From positions 13,621-77,620 of the forward strand of contig JAYWIG010000361.1 in NCBI GenBank assembly GCA_043789035.1: 64,000 nucleotides of DNA. The letters are read 5' to 3'. Each line of letters starts with the position of its first letter. The first letter of the stretch is position 1. The notes under the pieces were generated by a model. The model did not search any database and was not told the origin of the DNA. It saw nothing but the letters and a program-made list of their open reading frames with translations. This DNA is from JAYWIG01 sp043789035 (GTDB taxonomy: Bacteria > Pseudomonadota > Gammaproteobacteria > Burkholderiales > Burkholderiaceae_E). Shown here one piece after another: positions 1 through 8,706 of the stretch. A program made the position numbers and the translations under genes.

Positions 1-138
1 TTAATTTCCGCCGCGGATTTAGATCTCATTCAGATCATCGACAACCCTGAAGATATTGTGAAAGCGATTTTCGATTTCTATCAAGACCGCAGCTTCGTAC
101 CTTCGCCGCAAGAGCGTGAGCGAATGCTTAGCTTGTAA
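1..138 (+). CDS. C-terminal end of a LOG-family (TIGR00730) Rossmann-fold protein, partial
   Basis: An open frame enters from the left edge and ends at a TAA at 136-138; 45 residues are visible. The sequence (start LISAADLDLIQ, then NPEDIV and an FDFYQD segment) resembles the C-terminus of TIGR00730/LOG proteins, where a line of the type 'SPEDLxLIxVxDxPEE' is followed by a helix with FY. Members hydrolyse nucleoside 5'-monophosphates to the free base and ribose phosphate, as in cytokinin activation. The catalytic motifs lie outside the window, so the call rests on the tail only. Confidence 0.55.
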   Translation, partial: LISAADLDLIQIIDNPEDIVKAIFDFYQDRSFVPSPQERERMLSL

Positions 139-158
139 CCTGCTTTCTTTAGATCAAT

Positions 159-1103
159 ATGGCCGTTTTCACCCCAGTTAGCCTTGCCCAGCTTCGACAA
201 TGGTTCGCACAATTCCACTTAGGGTCGGCAACAGCCATCCACGGAATTGCTAGCGGCATCGAAAATACCAATTTCTTCGTGGTTACTAACAAAGGCACCC
301 GCTACGTGCTCACCTTGTTTGAGCGTTTAAGCACCGAAGAACTGCCGTTTTATCTCAATATGATGGGGCACATGGCTGCCAATCATGTCGCCTGCCCCAA
401 CCCTCTGGCAAACAAACAGGGCCATATTCTTCATAACCTAAATGGCAAGCCTACCGCATTGGTGACCTGTTTGAGTGGTGCAGCCAACATGCATCCTGAC
501 GCGATACACTGCGCCGAAGTCGGTACGACCTTAGCAAAAATGCACTTAGCAGCTGATTCTTATGCCGGTGATTTACCTAACTTACGCGGCCTAACATGGT
601 GGCAACAGACGACGCCGAAAGTCATGCCGTTTCTCAATCCGGCACAGCAGGCAATGCTGAGCGATGAGTTAGCTTTACAAACCAACTTTGCAGCGAGCGC
701 GCAATATCAGCAGCTTAGCCGAGGGGCAGTTCACGCTGATTTGTTTCGAGACAATGTGTTGTTCGAGGGCGAGAAGTTGGGCGGCGTCATCGATTTTTAC
801 TTTGCTGGTGTCGACACCTATCTTTTCGATTTAGCCGTCACCATGAACGATTGGTGTATCGACGATACAACTGGTGCGTTCATCCCACAAAAATTCGACG
901 CCATGCTGGCAAGTTACGAGACTATAAAACCCCTCAACGCGAATGAAAGGCTGGCATGGCCTATTATGCTTAGAGCAGCGGCGCTGAGGTTTTGGCTATC
1001 GCGTCTGTTCGATTTCTATCTTCCTCGGGATGCAGCCATGCTCACCCCGAAAGACCCAACCCATTTTGAGCGTATTCTTACTTTAAGAAGAAACGCGGCC
1101 TAG
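159..1103 (+). CDS. thrB: Homoserine kinase, ThrB type II (APH-fold)
   Basis: Phosphorylates L-homoserine to O-phosphohomoserine, the step before threonine synthase. The 314-residue protein has the aminoglycoside-phosphotransferase fold rather than the GHMP fold. The N-terminal half carries the IENTNFFV strand pair (about 34-41). The catalytic loop HADLFRDN is at 192-199 and the metal-binding IDFYFAG at 211-217. Length is as expected for the family (about 310-330). It starts 20 bp after the preceding gene and is followed after 10 bp by the BPSS1780-type membrane protein, a neighbourhood common in Burkholderiales. Confidence 0.93.
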   Translation: MAVFTPVSLAQLRQWFAQFHLGSATAIHGIASGIENTNFFVVTNKGTRYVLTLFERLSTEELPFYLNMMGHMAANHVACPNPLANKQGHILHNLNGKPTALVTCLSGAANMHPDAIHCAEVGTTLAKMHLAADSYAGDLPNLRGLTWWQQTTPKVMPFLNPAQQAMLSDELALQTNFAASAQYQQLSRGAVHADLFRDNVLFEGEKLGGVIDFYFAGVDTYLFDLAVTMNDWCIDDTTGAFIPQKFDAMLASYETIKPLNANERLAWPIMLRAAALRFWLSRLFDFYLPRDAAMLTPKDPTHFERILTLRRNAA

Positions 1104-1113
1104 GAATTCACGC

Positions 1114-1929
1114 ATGCAAGTAAACGTCGTACCCGCCAAACAAGGCACCCGATGGGTATTAGATGGAATATCGTACATTCGCGCACAACCGTTGGCGATG
1201 TTGGCAGTGACGTTTTTATATCTGTTATGCCTTATATTGCCGAGCCTGATACCAGGCTTAGGCTACGCCGCACCACTCATCATCACGCCATTTTTAAGTG
1301 TTGGCTTGGTGCACTGCGCGCGAGCTGCAGATCGTAAGCAAACCGTCGTACCGTCAATGCTTTGGTCAGGTTTAAAAGATAGCGGCGGCAATGCGTGGAA
1401 ATCACTTTTGCTGATGGGCATTGTGAATGCAGTGTTTACGGTTTTAGCACTCGGCTTTGCGTCGTTGATTGATGGCGGCACCTTGTGGAAGTTAGTCACC
1501 GGGGTACTGAAGCCGGATGACCCTGCGCTAAAAGAACAAGCCACCATCATCTTAGGTTTTGGTTCTTTCTTATTCGTTTACATACCGCTGCAAATGACAA
1601 TGTGGTACGCCCCCATCTTTATCGCATGGCATAAGATGGGCATAGGCCAAGCGATGTTCACGAGCTTCTTCGCAGTATGGCAAAACAAGGGCGCATTCTT
1701 ACGCTACGGGTTTACCTGGTTCGGTTTAATGCTGTGCGTATCTTTCTTCATCAACACAGTGGCGATGATTACCAAATCGGCAGTGCTCGTTTCGTTTCTA
1801 ACCTTTCCGATTTCGACGATTGCGGTGGCTGCGGTTTATGCGTCGTTTTGGCCTAGTTATAGAGATGCGATTGGCAACACGTCAGATGATGCCCCTGCAG
1901 CACCGGCGATAGACCAATCTTCCACTTGA
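1114..1929 (+). CDS. BPSS1780-family integral membrane protein
   Basis: A 271-residue polytopic inner-membrane protein of unknown function. About six hydrophobic stretches are visible, near residues 27-47, 52-65, 95-118, 143-160, 196-215 and 220-245; the N-terminus (VPAKQGTRWVLDGISYI) and the segment PLQMTMWYAPIFIAWH are typical of the family. It probably shares a transcript with thrB. Its last 24 codons overlap, on the other strand, the 3' end of the vapC-like gene. The Ala/Pro-rich tail after residue 250 is probably not structurally required. Confidence 0.8.
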   Translation: MQVNVVPAKQGTRWVLDGISYIRAQPLAMLAVTFLYLLCLILPSLIPGLGYAAPLIITPFLSVGLVHCARAADRKQTVVPSMLWSGLKDSGGNAWKSLLLMGIVNAVFTVLALGFASLIDGGTLWKLVTGVLKPDDPALKEQATIILGFGSFLFVYIPLQMTMWYAPIFIAWHKMGIGQAMFTSFFAVWQNKGAFLRYGFTWFGLMLCVSFFINTVAMITKSAVLVSFLTFPISTIAVAAVYASFWPSYRDAIGNTSDDAPAAPAIDQSST

Positions 1930-2309
1930 ATCCCTTCAACATTGTCAAACTCGCGTTTGTTATTGGTGACTAGGATAAGGTTGTGCTGAGCAGCAACCGC
2001 CGCGATCAATAAATCATACGGGCCAATTGGTTTGCCGCGATGTTTAAGATTTGCTCGAATGCTGGCAGCTCTCAACCAAACTTCTTGATCAGTGGGCAGT
2101 ATCGTGAGGCTATCAAACAAAACGTCATAAATCACCCCGAGCTTAGCTGCAATCACTGGGTTCGCGGCTAAGCCGAAACGAACTTCGTGCAGCACCACAT
2201 CACAAGTGGCAATGTCTTGACGGCGCATTGATCTAAATCGATGTGCAACTATTTCAACTCTGTTGGTTGCAACTGCACTCAGCACGTTTGTATCGACCAG
2301 GTACTTCAT
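1857..2309 (-). CDS. vapC: VapC-type PIN-domain ribonuclease toxin
   Basis: A 150-residue PIN-domain toxin, expected to cleave RNA in a metal-dependent way when its antitoxin is lost. Acidic positions typical of PIN domains are visible: D6 in YLVDTN, E42 in HEVRFG, D99 in PYDLLIAA, and the TNNKREF segment at 115-121 followed by D122. The start at 2309 is chosen because MKYLVDTN is the canonical N-terminus; a longer open frame upstream merely reads through vapB. The gene begins 4 bp after the antitoxin stop. The last 24 codons overlap the convergent membrane-protein gene by 73 bp, giving an Ala/Ser-rich tail after the normal family end near residue 134. Confidence 0.85.
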   Translation of the reverse strand: MKYLVDTNVLSAVATNRVEIVAHRFRSMRRQDIATCDVVLHEVRFGLAANPVIAAKLGVIYDVLFDSLTILPTDQEVWLRAASIRANLKHRGKPIGPYDLLIAAVAAQHNLILVTNNKREFDNVEGIQVEDWSIAGAAGASSDVLPIASL

Positions 2310-2313
2310 AACA

Positions 2314-2574
2314 TCATAACAATTGGTCACGAAGAGGCTTAAGGTCCGACGTATCTCCAAAATCTGGATGCTCCGAATAATCTGATGGCTTTGCTTTATC
2401 CCAATGGTCAATAAGTACTTGCGGCCAGCCATTGCTGTGTACCCGCTGTGACCGCTCTTCAGAGTACCAACGAAAAGCTTCAGAAAGCAAAGCGCTGCGG
2501 CTTTTGCCCTCTTCTTTAGCCACCTGATTGAGTTCGGCGAGCGTTTTATCATCCATATGTACGCTAAAGTTCAT
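2314..2574 (-). CDS. vapB: VapB-like antitoxin, N-terminal DNA-binding (ribbon-helix-helix-like) domain
   Basis: An 86-residue protein directly upstream of vapC (4-bp gap), expected to neutralise the toxin and repress the operon. The N-terminal half (MNFSVHMDDKTLAELNQVAKE then KSRSALLSEAFRWY) has the beta strand plus two helices of a ribbon-helix-helix protein. The C-terminal part is polar and ends in LKPLRDQLL, a plausible toxin-binding tail. An upstream ATG at 2592 exists, but the ATG at 2574 has an AGGAG 8 nt in front of it and gives the natural first strand. Confidence 0.8.
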   Translation of the reverse strand: MNFSVHMDDKTLAELNQVAKEEGKSRSALLSEAFRWYSEERSQRVHSNGWPQVLIDHWDKAKPSDYSEHPDFGDTSDLKPLRDQLL

Positions 2575-2594
2575 TCCGACCACTCCTAACATGT

Positions 2595-2616
2595 TATACT
2601 ATTATAATATACTATT
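2595..2616. promoter_or_regulatory. AT-rich direct repeat and overlapping -10 boxes upstream of vapBC
   Basis: The 9-bp sequence TATACTATT occurs twice in direct orientation, at 2595-2603 and 2608-2616. Between and across the repeats lies a TATAAT on each strand (plus strand 2603-2608; minus strand complementary to 2601-2606). It lies about 20 bp upstream of the vapB start. A plausible reading is the vapBC promoter with paired half-sites for the antitoxin; binding itself is inferred. Confidence 0.5.
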
Positions 2617-2651
2617 CTTTGGGTTAGAAAAGGTCGACCCTCGCTCCCATT

Positions 2652-2659
2652 GCTATAAT
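2652..2659 (+). promoter_or_regulatory. Extended -10 promoter element for the aryl-polyene operon
   Basis: TGCTATAAT gives a consensus -10 hexamer (2654-2659) preceded by the TGn extension. It lies 35 bp before the ATG of the first ACP gene. No good -35 is seen at the matching distance, which an extended -10 tolerates. The 100-bp gap between vapB and this operon therefore holds two divergent promoters. Confidence 0.5.
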
Positions 2660-2693
2660 CTCCACTCAAAAAGTTGTCGTATAGGTCCTCGAT

Positions 2694-3008
2694 ATGTCCG
2701 TTTCTAATCTACCCGTTTCATCTACCGCTGCTGTCGAAGATTCGTCTGCTTTAACTGCAGCCGAGCTTGAGTTATGCGAAATCATTGTTAAAACGCTTAA
2801 TCTGGAAATGGCCGCTTCGGAAGTCGACCCAATGGGCGCTATTTACGGCGAAGGCCTAGGTTTAGATTCCATCGACATTCTTGAGATTTCCTTAGTCATC
2901 TCGAAACATTATGGCTTTCAATTGAAATCTGACGATCAGAACAACAAGACAATTTACCAAACCGTACGAAGCCTTTGCGCTCATGTGCAGGCAAACCGAA
3001 CAAAGTAA
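2694..3008 (+). CDS. Acyl carrier protein of the aryl-polyene cluster
   Basis: A 104-residue carrier protein with a polar N-terminal extension of about 20 residues before the four-helix domain. The phosphopantetheine site is S59 in GLGLDSIDILE. It is first in the operon and overlaps the following ligase gene by 26 bp. In E. coli-type aryl-polyene clusters two dedicated ACPs (ApeE, ApeF) carry the starter and growing chain; this is one of the two here (the other is at 19325). The 3' overlap suggests translational coupling with the ligase. Confidence 0.88.
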   Translation: MSVSNLPVSSTAAVEDSSALTAAELELCEIIVKTLNLEMAASEVDPMGAIYGEGLGLDSIDILEISLVISKHYGFQLKSDDQNNKTIYQTVRSLCAHVQANRTK

Positions 3009-4419
3009 CAAAACTGCCGAGCGCTACCCGCTACTGAATTGCTCAGCAGAGCAATTAGCCGATACAGTTGTTGCCTATCAGCACGGTATAGCAATAAAAG
3101 CGCCGGAGTTTTTGCACCAGGTTCGAAGCGTGTCCGCGGCGTTATCCACTTATGCGAACGGCAAGTACTGCCTAAACGTTTGCCAAGACCGTTATCAAAT
3201 CACTGTCCTGCTAGCTGCTGTCATGCTGGCACAGCAAGTTAGTTTGCTGCCACCGAACACGGCAGAGCTAACCTTGAATTCGTTGTGCAAACAGTTCGAA
3301 AGCACCCTCGTTGTATGCGACGAAGCTCATCTTGCACAGTTCGAACTTGCTGGGCAACCCTACTCAATAGGCACCCTTACCTTCGAGCATTTGTACAAGC
3401 GAGGGCAATCGTTATTGAAATCGGAGGAACCCGCAGACAACATCAGTTTCGATGCAAAGCAATGTGTCGGAATTTTGTTTACCTCTGGCTCTACCGGAGA
3501 CCCAACACCCAACCCACGCGGCTGGGGAGCTCTTTGTGAGAGCGCTAGGGCAGAGGCACATGCATTAGATCTGTTCACGTTAGTGTCGTCGCAAGATACT
3601 GCCGCTAAACCCACAGTAGTTGGTACAGTGCCCGCACAGCATTCCTATGGCATCGAATCGACGGTGGCTATGTGTTTGCAAAATCGTTTCGCGATTGCCA
3701 GTGATGCGAGTTTTTTTCCTGCTGATATTTTGGCCGCACTGGCAAACGTGCCGAGACCGCGTGTATTGGTTACTACCCCTTACCACTTAAAGCTTTTACT
3801 AGAGGCGATTGAATTAACTACCGCACCAACGATTGATGTTGTAGTAAGCGCGACGGCACCTTTATCGCCGCAATTAGCTGCGCAAGCAGAAAAGCAGCTT
3901 AGTTGCCCAGTTCGGGAAATCTTTGGTTCAACTGAATCAGGCCAAATAGCCGCCAGGCGAACGACGCAAACAGATGTATGGACTTTATTTCCCAATACTT
4001 TTCTTGAGTCTAAAAACGATCAAACCTGGGCCAGCGGTGGGCATGTTGCAGGAGAGAAACTCCTTAACGATATCGTTGAAATATTGCCAGATAACCAGTT
4101 CAAGCTCTTGGGCCGCACAAGTGACATGGTCAACATGGCAGGCAAGCGCACCTCTCTAGGTAACTTAAATTTCCACCTTAATTCAATCGAGGGCGTTCTA
4201 GATGGAGTGTTCTACTTACCTGAAATTGAGGACGGAGCTCTCATTACTCGCTTACAAGCCGTCGTCGTAAGCACTGAACTGAGCAGTGCGCAAATTATTG
4301 CCGAATTACGAAAAAAAATAGACCCAATATTTCTACCTAGAAAAATACGTATCGTTGCCAAAATACCGCGCAACGCAACTGGCAAAGTAACCCAAGCTAT
4401 TCTCAATAGCCTTCAATAA
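2983..4419 (+). CDS. AMP-dependent aryl/acyl ligase (ApeH/XanA2-like)
   Basis: A 478-residue adenylate-forming enzyme, expected to activate the aryl starter acid and load it on the neighbouring ACP or on CoA. The phosphate-binding loop is LFTSGSTGDPTP (about 163-174); it lacks the usual PKG lysine and continues NPRGWG. Later motifs are FGSTESG, GRTSDMVNMAGKR (hinge region) and the C-terminal NATGKV lysine. It resembles the short AMP-ligases of aryl-polyene clusters. The start used overlaps the ACP gene by 26 bp; slightly later starts are possible. Substrate is inferred from context. Confidence 0.8.
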   Translation: MCRQTEQSNKTAERYPLLNCSAEQLADTVVAYQHGIAIKAPEFLHQVRSVSAALSTYANGKYCLNVCQDRYQITVLLAAVMLAQQVSLLPPNTAELTLNSLCKQFESTLVVCDEAHLAQFELAGQPYSIGTLTFEHLYKRGQSLLKSEEPADNISFDAKQCVGILFTSGSTGDPTPNPRGWGALCESARAEAHALDLFTLVSSQDTAAKPTVVGTVPAQHSYGIESTVAMCLQNRFAIASDASFFPADILAALANVPRPRVLVTTPYHLKLLLEAIELTTAPTIDVVVSATAPLSPQLAAQAEKQLSCPVREIFGSTESGQIAARRTTQTDVWTLFPNTFLESKNDQTWASGGHVAGEKLLNDIVEILPDNQFKLLGRTSDMVNMAGKRTSLGNLNFHLNSIEGVLDGVFYLPEIEDGALITRLQAVVVSTELSSAQIIAELRKKIDPIFLPRKIRIVAKIPRNATGKVTQAILNSLQ

Positions 4420-4425
4420 TACGAG

Positions 4426-4800
4426 ATGCAATTGAACATCAATGCATTTGAGCAACTCATCGAATTCTCAAAAGAACTTCCCGCAGTGCAAGGACACTTC
4501 GAGGGCCGACCTATAGTGCCTGGTGTCACTCTGCTTGCAAGTGTATTACGGGCAATCTATAGCGCATATCCACAATTCGAAGGCAAAGCCCACGAAGTCG
4601 TTTCCGCAAAGTTTTTGTTTCCAGTCGAGCCAGAAGCGTCGCTTGTAATTCGATGCACACCCAAGGTTTTGCTTTTGAAACCAGAGCAAACACAATGCCA
4701 AATTGAATTTAGCTTCGATTGCCTGCTGAAGAAGAATTTAGGCACTGCTGTGGGCATCAACACCACTGCACTCAAAGGGGCAATTCGGTTTGCAGCCTGA
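4426..4800 (+). CDS. Hot-dog fold dehydratase-like protein (ApeI-like)
   Basis: A 124-residue single hot-dog domain with the signature GHFEGRPIVPGV; the catalytic-type His is H24. In active FabZ/ApeI relatives an acidic residue sits 14 positions after this His, but here the position is A38. The protein may use another acid, work in a heterodimer, or act as a thioesterase/auxiliary unit. It lies 6 bp after the ligase and overlaps the next gene by 11 bp. Aryl-polyene clusters usually hold such a protein together with a second, ApeP-type dehydratase (here at 11433). Confidence 0.7.
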   Translation: MQLNINAFEQLIEFSKELPAVQGHFEGRPIVPGVTLLASVLRAIYSAYPQFEGKAHEVVSAKFLFPVEPEASLVIRCTPKVLLLKPEQTQCQIEFSFDCLLKKNLGTAVGINTTALKGAIRFAA

Positions 4801-5713
4801 TTGGAAACAACAAACCGAGCGTAGCAATACGCTAGCTCTCAAGATCATCATTTGGGTTGCACTTCGACTCGGACGCAGCGTTGCGCGATGGTTGCTGCTA
4901 CCAATAACGTTTTACTTTTGGGCGACATCACCCAAGGCTAGGCGTGCATCGAATCAATACCTTAGGCAAATCGAGAGCTTCACAGGCCGCCCAACCAAAT
5001 CATTAAGTAGCCTCAAACATATTCACGCCTTTGCGTCGATTACGCTTGATCGAGTATTTATGCTCACCGGTCAAACCCAGTACTTCGATACCCGTACTGA
5101 AAACTTCTTTCAGATGAAGACTGTGCATGATCAAAAAGTTGGAGGCATTTTTGTAGGTGCGCACGTGGGTAGCTTCGAGGCACTGCATGTGCTTGGCACA
5201 CGTGACCCGGTGACGCATGAAAAACTACCCGAGCTTACGGTGAAGATGGCGATGTATGCCGACAATGCCCGAAAGATTAGCGCCATGCTCGAGGCAATAA
5301 ATCCCGACTCAAGCAAGTTTATTATTTCATTGGGCAATCCAGACGCCATGCTTCAAATTCAGGATACAGTGGACAAAGGTGAGTTCGTAGGCATGCTTGC
5401 GGATCGCTATTTAGAAGCTAGCGGATGCGAGAAGATTTCATTTTTAGGTGCGCCTGCCTTGTTTCCAAATGGGCCGTTTCGGTTGGCGATGGTGCTCAAG
5501 CGGCCGGTATACCTTATGTTTGGGCTTTATCATGGTGGCAATCGCTATGAAGTACATTTCGATGAGTTACCACTGCCGAAAATGCCTGAAAAAGGTGGTC
5601 GGGTAGCGCAATTAAGACTTTGGCAAGAAGCTTATGTGGCAAAACTCGAGAGCTACTGCACTCTCGCACCTTACAATTGGTTTAATTTTTTTGATTTCTG
5701 GGCCGATGAATAA
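4790..5713 (+). CDS. LpxL/HtrB-family lysophospholipid acyltransferase-like protein
   Basis: A 307-residue protein with one N-terminal membrane segment (about 19-46) and the LABLAT acyltransferase box HVGSFE, with H125 and E130 in the HX4E spacing. The family transfers acyl chains from ACP to lipid A precursors or other glycolipids at the inner membrane. In this operon it probably attaches the aryl-polyene or a fatty acyl chain to a lipid head group. It overlaps the upstream gene by 11 bp and the LolA-like gene by 8 bp, so translation of the three is probably coupled. Confidence 0.8.
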   Translation: MQPDWKQQTERSNTLALKIIIWVALRLGRSVARWLLLPITFYFWATSPKARRASNQYLRQIESFTGRPTKSLSSLKHIHAFASITLDRVFMLTGQTQYFDTRTENFFQMKTVHDQKVGGIFVGAHVGSFEALHVLGTRDPVTHEKLPELTVKMAMYADNARKISAMLEAINPDSSKFIISLGNPDAMLQIQDTVDKGEFVGMLADRYLEASGCEKISFLGAPALFPNGPFRLAMVLKRPVYLMFGLYHGGNRYEVHFDELPLPKMPEKGGRVAQLRLWQEAYVAKLESYCTLAPYNWFNFFDFWADE

Positions 5714-6353
5714 ATTGTTTTCTGTGCACTTGTTCACCGCACTTTTTTGCCTTGCGCTGGTTGCGCTGGTTGCGTCGGTTGCACCGCTTGCGAATTCACA
5801 GCCAACCAACGCCCAAGCTCGACAAGAAGTTGCGAGCGAACAAACACTGCTCACTGAGGTGATGAGCAAACTAGCCAATGTCAAAGTTGCCAAAGCGGAG
5901 TTCACGGAAACTCGTTATCTCAAACTCTTGGTCGCGCCGGTGCAATCAACCGGCGTGCTTACCTACACAGCGCCCGACAAATTCGAAAAGGTCACATTAA
6001 AGCCGGTCGAAGAAAAAATGACTATCGCTAAGCATCTAGTCACGCTCGAAGAACCCGCTAAAGGTAGAAAAAATACCATCACTCCGAATAGCTTTCCCGC
6101 ATTGTCGGCATTAATTGACGCGCTCAGGGGTGCCCTGTCGGGCAATCCGAGCCTACTTTCCGAGACATTCAAAATAAAAATTGAGGGTGCAGCTAGCCAA
6201 TGGAAACTCACGCTGATTCCGAAAGAAGCCGTTCAATACGGCTACATTCACAAGATTACCGTTTCAGGCAAGCAAGACACGATAGATTCAATGGAAGTTT
6301 TACAAGCTGATGGAGATAGATCAGTTCTGAGTATGAAACGTGCAGCGTTCTAA
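5706..6353 (+). CDS. LolA-like periplasmic lipid carrier of the aryl-polyene cluster
   Basis: A 215-residue secreted protein with a signal peptide (MNKLF, then a hydrophobic core to about residue 30, cleavage near ANS-QP). The mature part has the LolA/LolB-like pattern: FTETRYLKLL strand, then STGVLTYTAPDKFEKVT. Aryl-polyene clusters encode such a carrier next to an MMPL exporter, expected to move the hydrophobic product across the periplasm. The ATG at 5706 (overlapping the previous stop by 8 bp) is preferred over an in-frame ATG 72 bp upstream because it begins exactly at the signal peptide. Confidence 0.82.
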   Translation: MNKLFSVHLFTALFCLALVALVASVAPLANSQPTNAQARQEVASEQTLLTEVMSKLANVKVAKAEFTETRYLKLLVAPVQSTGVLTYTAPDKFEKVTLKPVEEKMTIAKHLVTLEEPAKGRKNTITPNSFPALSALIDALRGALSGNPSLLSETFKIKIEGAASQWKLTLIPKEAVQYGYIHKITVSGKQDTIDSMEVLQADGDRSVLSMKRAAF

Positions 6354-8700
6354 TTTGCGTGCCCATGTTGGTGCCAGGATTGCGATTTGGCTAGCAATCC
6401 TCGGAATCAGTCTGTGGATTGGATTACGATCAGAATTTCGAGCCGACATTTCTGCGTTTCTGCCCAGAAACCCAACACCAGATCAACAGTTACTGGTCGA
6501 TCAGTTAAAAGATGGTGCAGTCTCACGACTTATTCTGGTTGCGGTTGACGGTAACAATGCTGCAACGATCGGCGCTATTAGCAAAAGCATGGCTGAAAAA
6601 CTTCGAGCTGACCCGCAATGGACAATCATCAGCAATGGTGAACTGGTTGGCGCGGAAAAAGACGGTAAGTTTTTACTCGACCATCGTTATCTTCTATCAC
6701 CCACCCTTTCAGCGAAAAGCTTTGAGACTGCAGAGCTTAAAAAGGCGCTTCTTCAAACCAAGCAAATGTTGTCACAAGAAACTGGCTTTTTTGCCAAAGC
6801 GCTTGTGCCGCGTGACCCGACCAACGAAATAATGCAACAGTTGGAGTCCCTAGCGAGCAAAAGTAAAACCCCAACGGAAGAAGGTGTGTGGATGGTTCAG
6901 CCAACAGCGGGCCAATGGCGAGCATTAATCATGGGGCAAACCAAAGCACCAGGAATCGATCTCGATGCCCAGCAAGTAGCTGTAGGCGCGGTGCAAAAGG
7001 TGTTTAACGAAGCGAATTTGAAACATGCCAATGGCGCGGCCCAACTTGTCCTCACCGGCCCCGGTGTGTTTTCGGCTCTGAGTCGAGATAGGATTAGAAG
7101 CGAGGTAACGATCATGTCCTCGATAGCGACCGTCATGGTCGTAGCACTTATTTGGTGGGTGTATCGTTCGATACCTGTGATGGCCCTAGGCTTGCTTCCC
7201 GTTGCAACCGGCATCATTGTCGGCATGGCTGCGGTTGCAGCCATCTTCGGCCATGTCCACGGGCTGACCTTAGGCTTCGGCGCAACGCTCATCGGAGAAG
7301 CCATCGACTACGCCATCTACCTCCTCACACTCATTCGCAACAAGCCTGGGCAAACGGCAGTACCTACTATGCAGCGTATTTGGCCTACTCTGCGCATAGG
7401 CGTGCTGACCTCGATTTTTGGTTTTGCTGCTATGGTGGTTTCAGATTTTCCTGGATTGCAACAACTCGGTGTGTTTTCTGTAGCTGGCTTAATTGCAGCG
7501 GTGTTAACTACCCGTTATCTTTTACCCCATCTTGTACCGAATGGCTTTGAGATCCGAGCTTCCGGATTTGGTGGTTGGCTTGCTAAGGTCACTACAAGTC
7601 TGCCGCGCTATCGAACTTTTGTGAACATCGCTTTGGCGTGCACTGTAGCGGCAGCGTTTCTATTACCAAGGAAATCCACTGAAAGTGGTCTTGGCGGGGT
7701 AAGCCCCATTTCGGTGGCCGAGCAAAAAGTCGATGAGACATTGCGAGGGCAACTGGGTGCACCAGACCTTCGTTATTTAGTCATCGCTCAGGCAACAACG
7801 CTTGAGAATGCGTTGGTATTGGCGGAGCGCGCATCCGAGGCTATGCAGAAGCTTCAAACCGAGGCCAAGATTGAATCGTACGATACGCCAACGCGATTCT
7901 TACCAAGCCAAGCTCTGCAAAAGCAACGCCAAGCAGCCATACCGTCCCAAGAAGTTTTAAGCGCTAACTTAAAAGAAGCGTCAATCGACGTAGGTTTTAG
8001 CCCCGATAGCTTTAAACCATTTCTCGACGAAATTACATTGGCGAAAACTAGTAGTCTGATTTCGAGAAAAACACTTCAAGGCACACAACTCGCAGCGCAG
8101 GTCGATGCACTTGTGGTTGAGAAACCCAATCTGGCAAGTGTCATGTTGCCGCTTCGCGATGTGAAAGATGAAGCGGCACTTCGAGCGGCGGTTGCCGCGA
8201 TCAACACACCTCAGATTAGAGTGCTCGACTTGACGACCGAAACGAGCTCTTTGTATCAAACATATCGTCATCAATCAATGGCCTATGCCCTTGCAGGAAT
8301 GGTCGCCATTTTCATTCTATTCATGCTGTATCTGCGCTCAGTAAAAAGAGCCGCGCGATTGATGTGGCCTCTCGTGGCTGCGGTGCTTTGGACGGGATCA
8401 CTTCTCACTTTGATCGGTATCACGCTTTCAATTTTCCATATCGTCGCGCTTTTGTTGGTGGTCGGCGTCGGATCAAACTATGCGCTGTTCTTCGATGGCC
8501 AAGTCGATGAGATATCAATCGGGCCGGTAATGATCTCATTGGTGGTGTGTAATCTTTCCACCATTTTTGGTTTTGGCGTTCTAGGGTTTTCGAACATGCC
8601 TGTGCTCAGTGCCATCGGAGCAACCGTAGGTGTTGGTGCTGTCCTGTGCTTGGTGCTAAGCGCGCTTTACCTGCAAGCTAAACCATCAACCGCGGGCTAA
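6340..8700 (+). CDS. MMPL/RND-family exporter of the aryl-polyene cluster
   Basis: A 786-residue polytopic transporter with the two-fold RND layout. One segment is near 14-30, then a large periplasmic loop to about 255, a block of segments from about 258 to 440, a second periplasmic loop, and a final block from about 645 to 780. GEAIDYAIYLLT and GVGSNYALFFDG are the paired conserved helices of the MMPL family. It probably extracts the aryl-polyene lipid from the inner membrane and hands it to the LolA-like protein, whose gene it overlaps by 14 bp. The start is a GTG. Confidence 0.87.
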   Translation: MQRSNLRAHVGARIAIWLAILGISLWIGLRSEFRADISAFLPRNPTPDQQLLVDQLKDGAVSRLILVAVDGNNAATIGAISKSMAEKLRADPQWTIISNGELVGAEKDGKFLLDHRYLLSPTLSAKSFETAELKKALLQTKQMLSQETGFFAKALVPRDPTNEIMQQLESLASKSKTPTEEGVWMVQPTAGQWRALIMGQTKAPGIDLDAQQVAVGAVQKVFNEANLKHANGAAQLVLTGPGVFSALSRDRIRSEVTIMSSIATVMVVALIWWVYRSIPVMALGLLPVATGIIVGMAAVAAIFGHVHGLTLGFGATLIGEAIDYAIYLLTLIRNKPGQTAVPTMQRIWPTLRIGVLTSIFGFAAMVVSDFPGLQQLGVFSVAGLIAAVLTTRYLLPHLVPNGFEIRASGFGGWLAKVTTSLPRYRTFVNIALACTVAAAFLLPRKSTESGLGGVSPISVAEQKVDETLRGQLGAPDLRYLVIAQATTLENALVLAERASEAMQKLQTEAKIESYDTPTRFLPSQALQKQRQAAIPSQEVLSANLKEASIDVGFSPDSFKPFLDEITLAKTSSLISRKTLQGTQLAAQVDALVVEKPNLASVMLPLRDVKDEAALRAAVAAINTPQIRVLDLTTETSSLYQTYRHQSMAYALAGMVAIFILFMLYLRSVKRAARLMWPLVAAVLWTGSLLTLIGITLSIFHIVALLLVVGVGSNYALFFDGQVDEISIGPVMISLVVCNLSTIFGFGVLGFSNMPVLSAIGATVGVGAVLCLVLSALYLQAKPSTAG

Positions 8701-8706
8701 ACAAAC

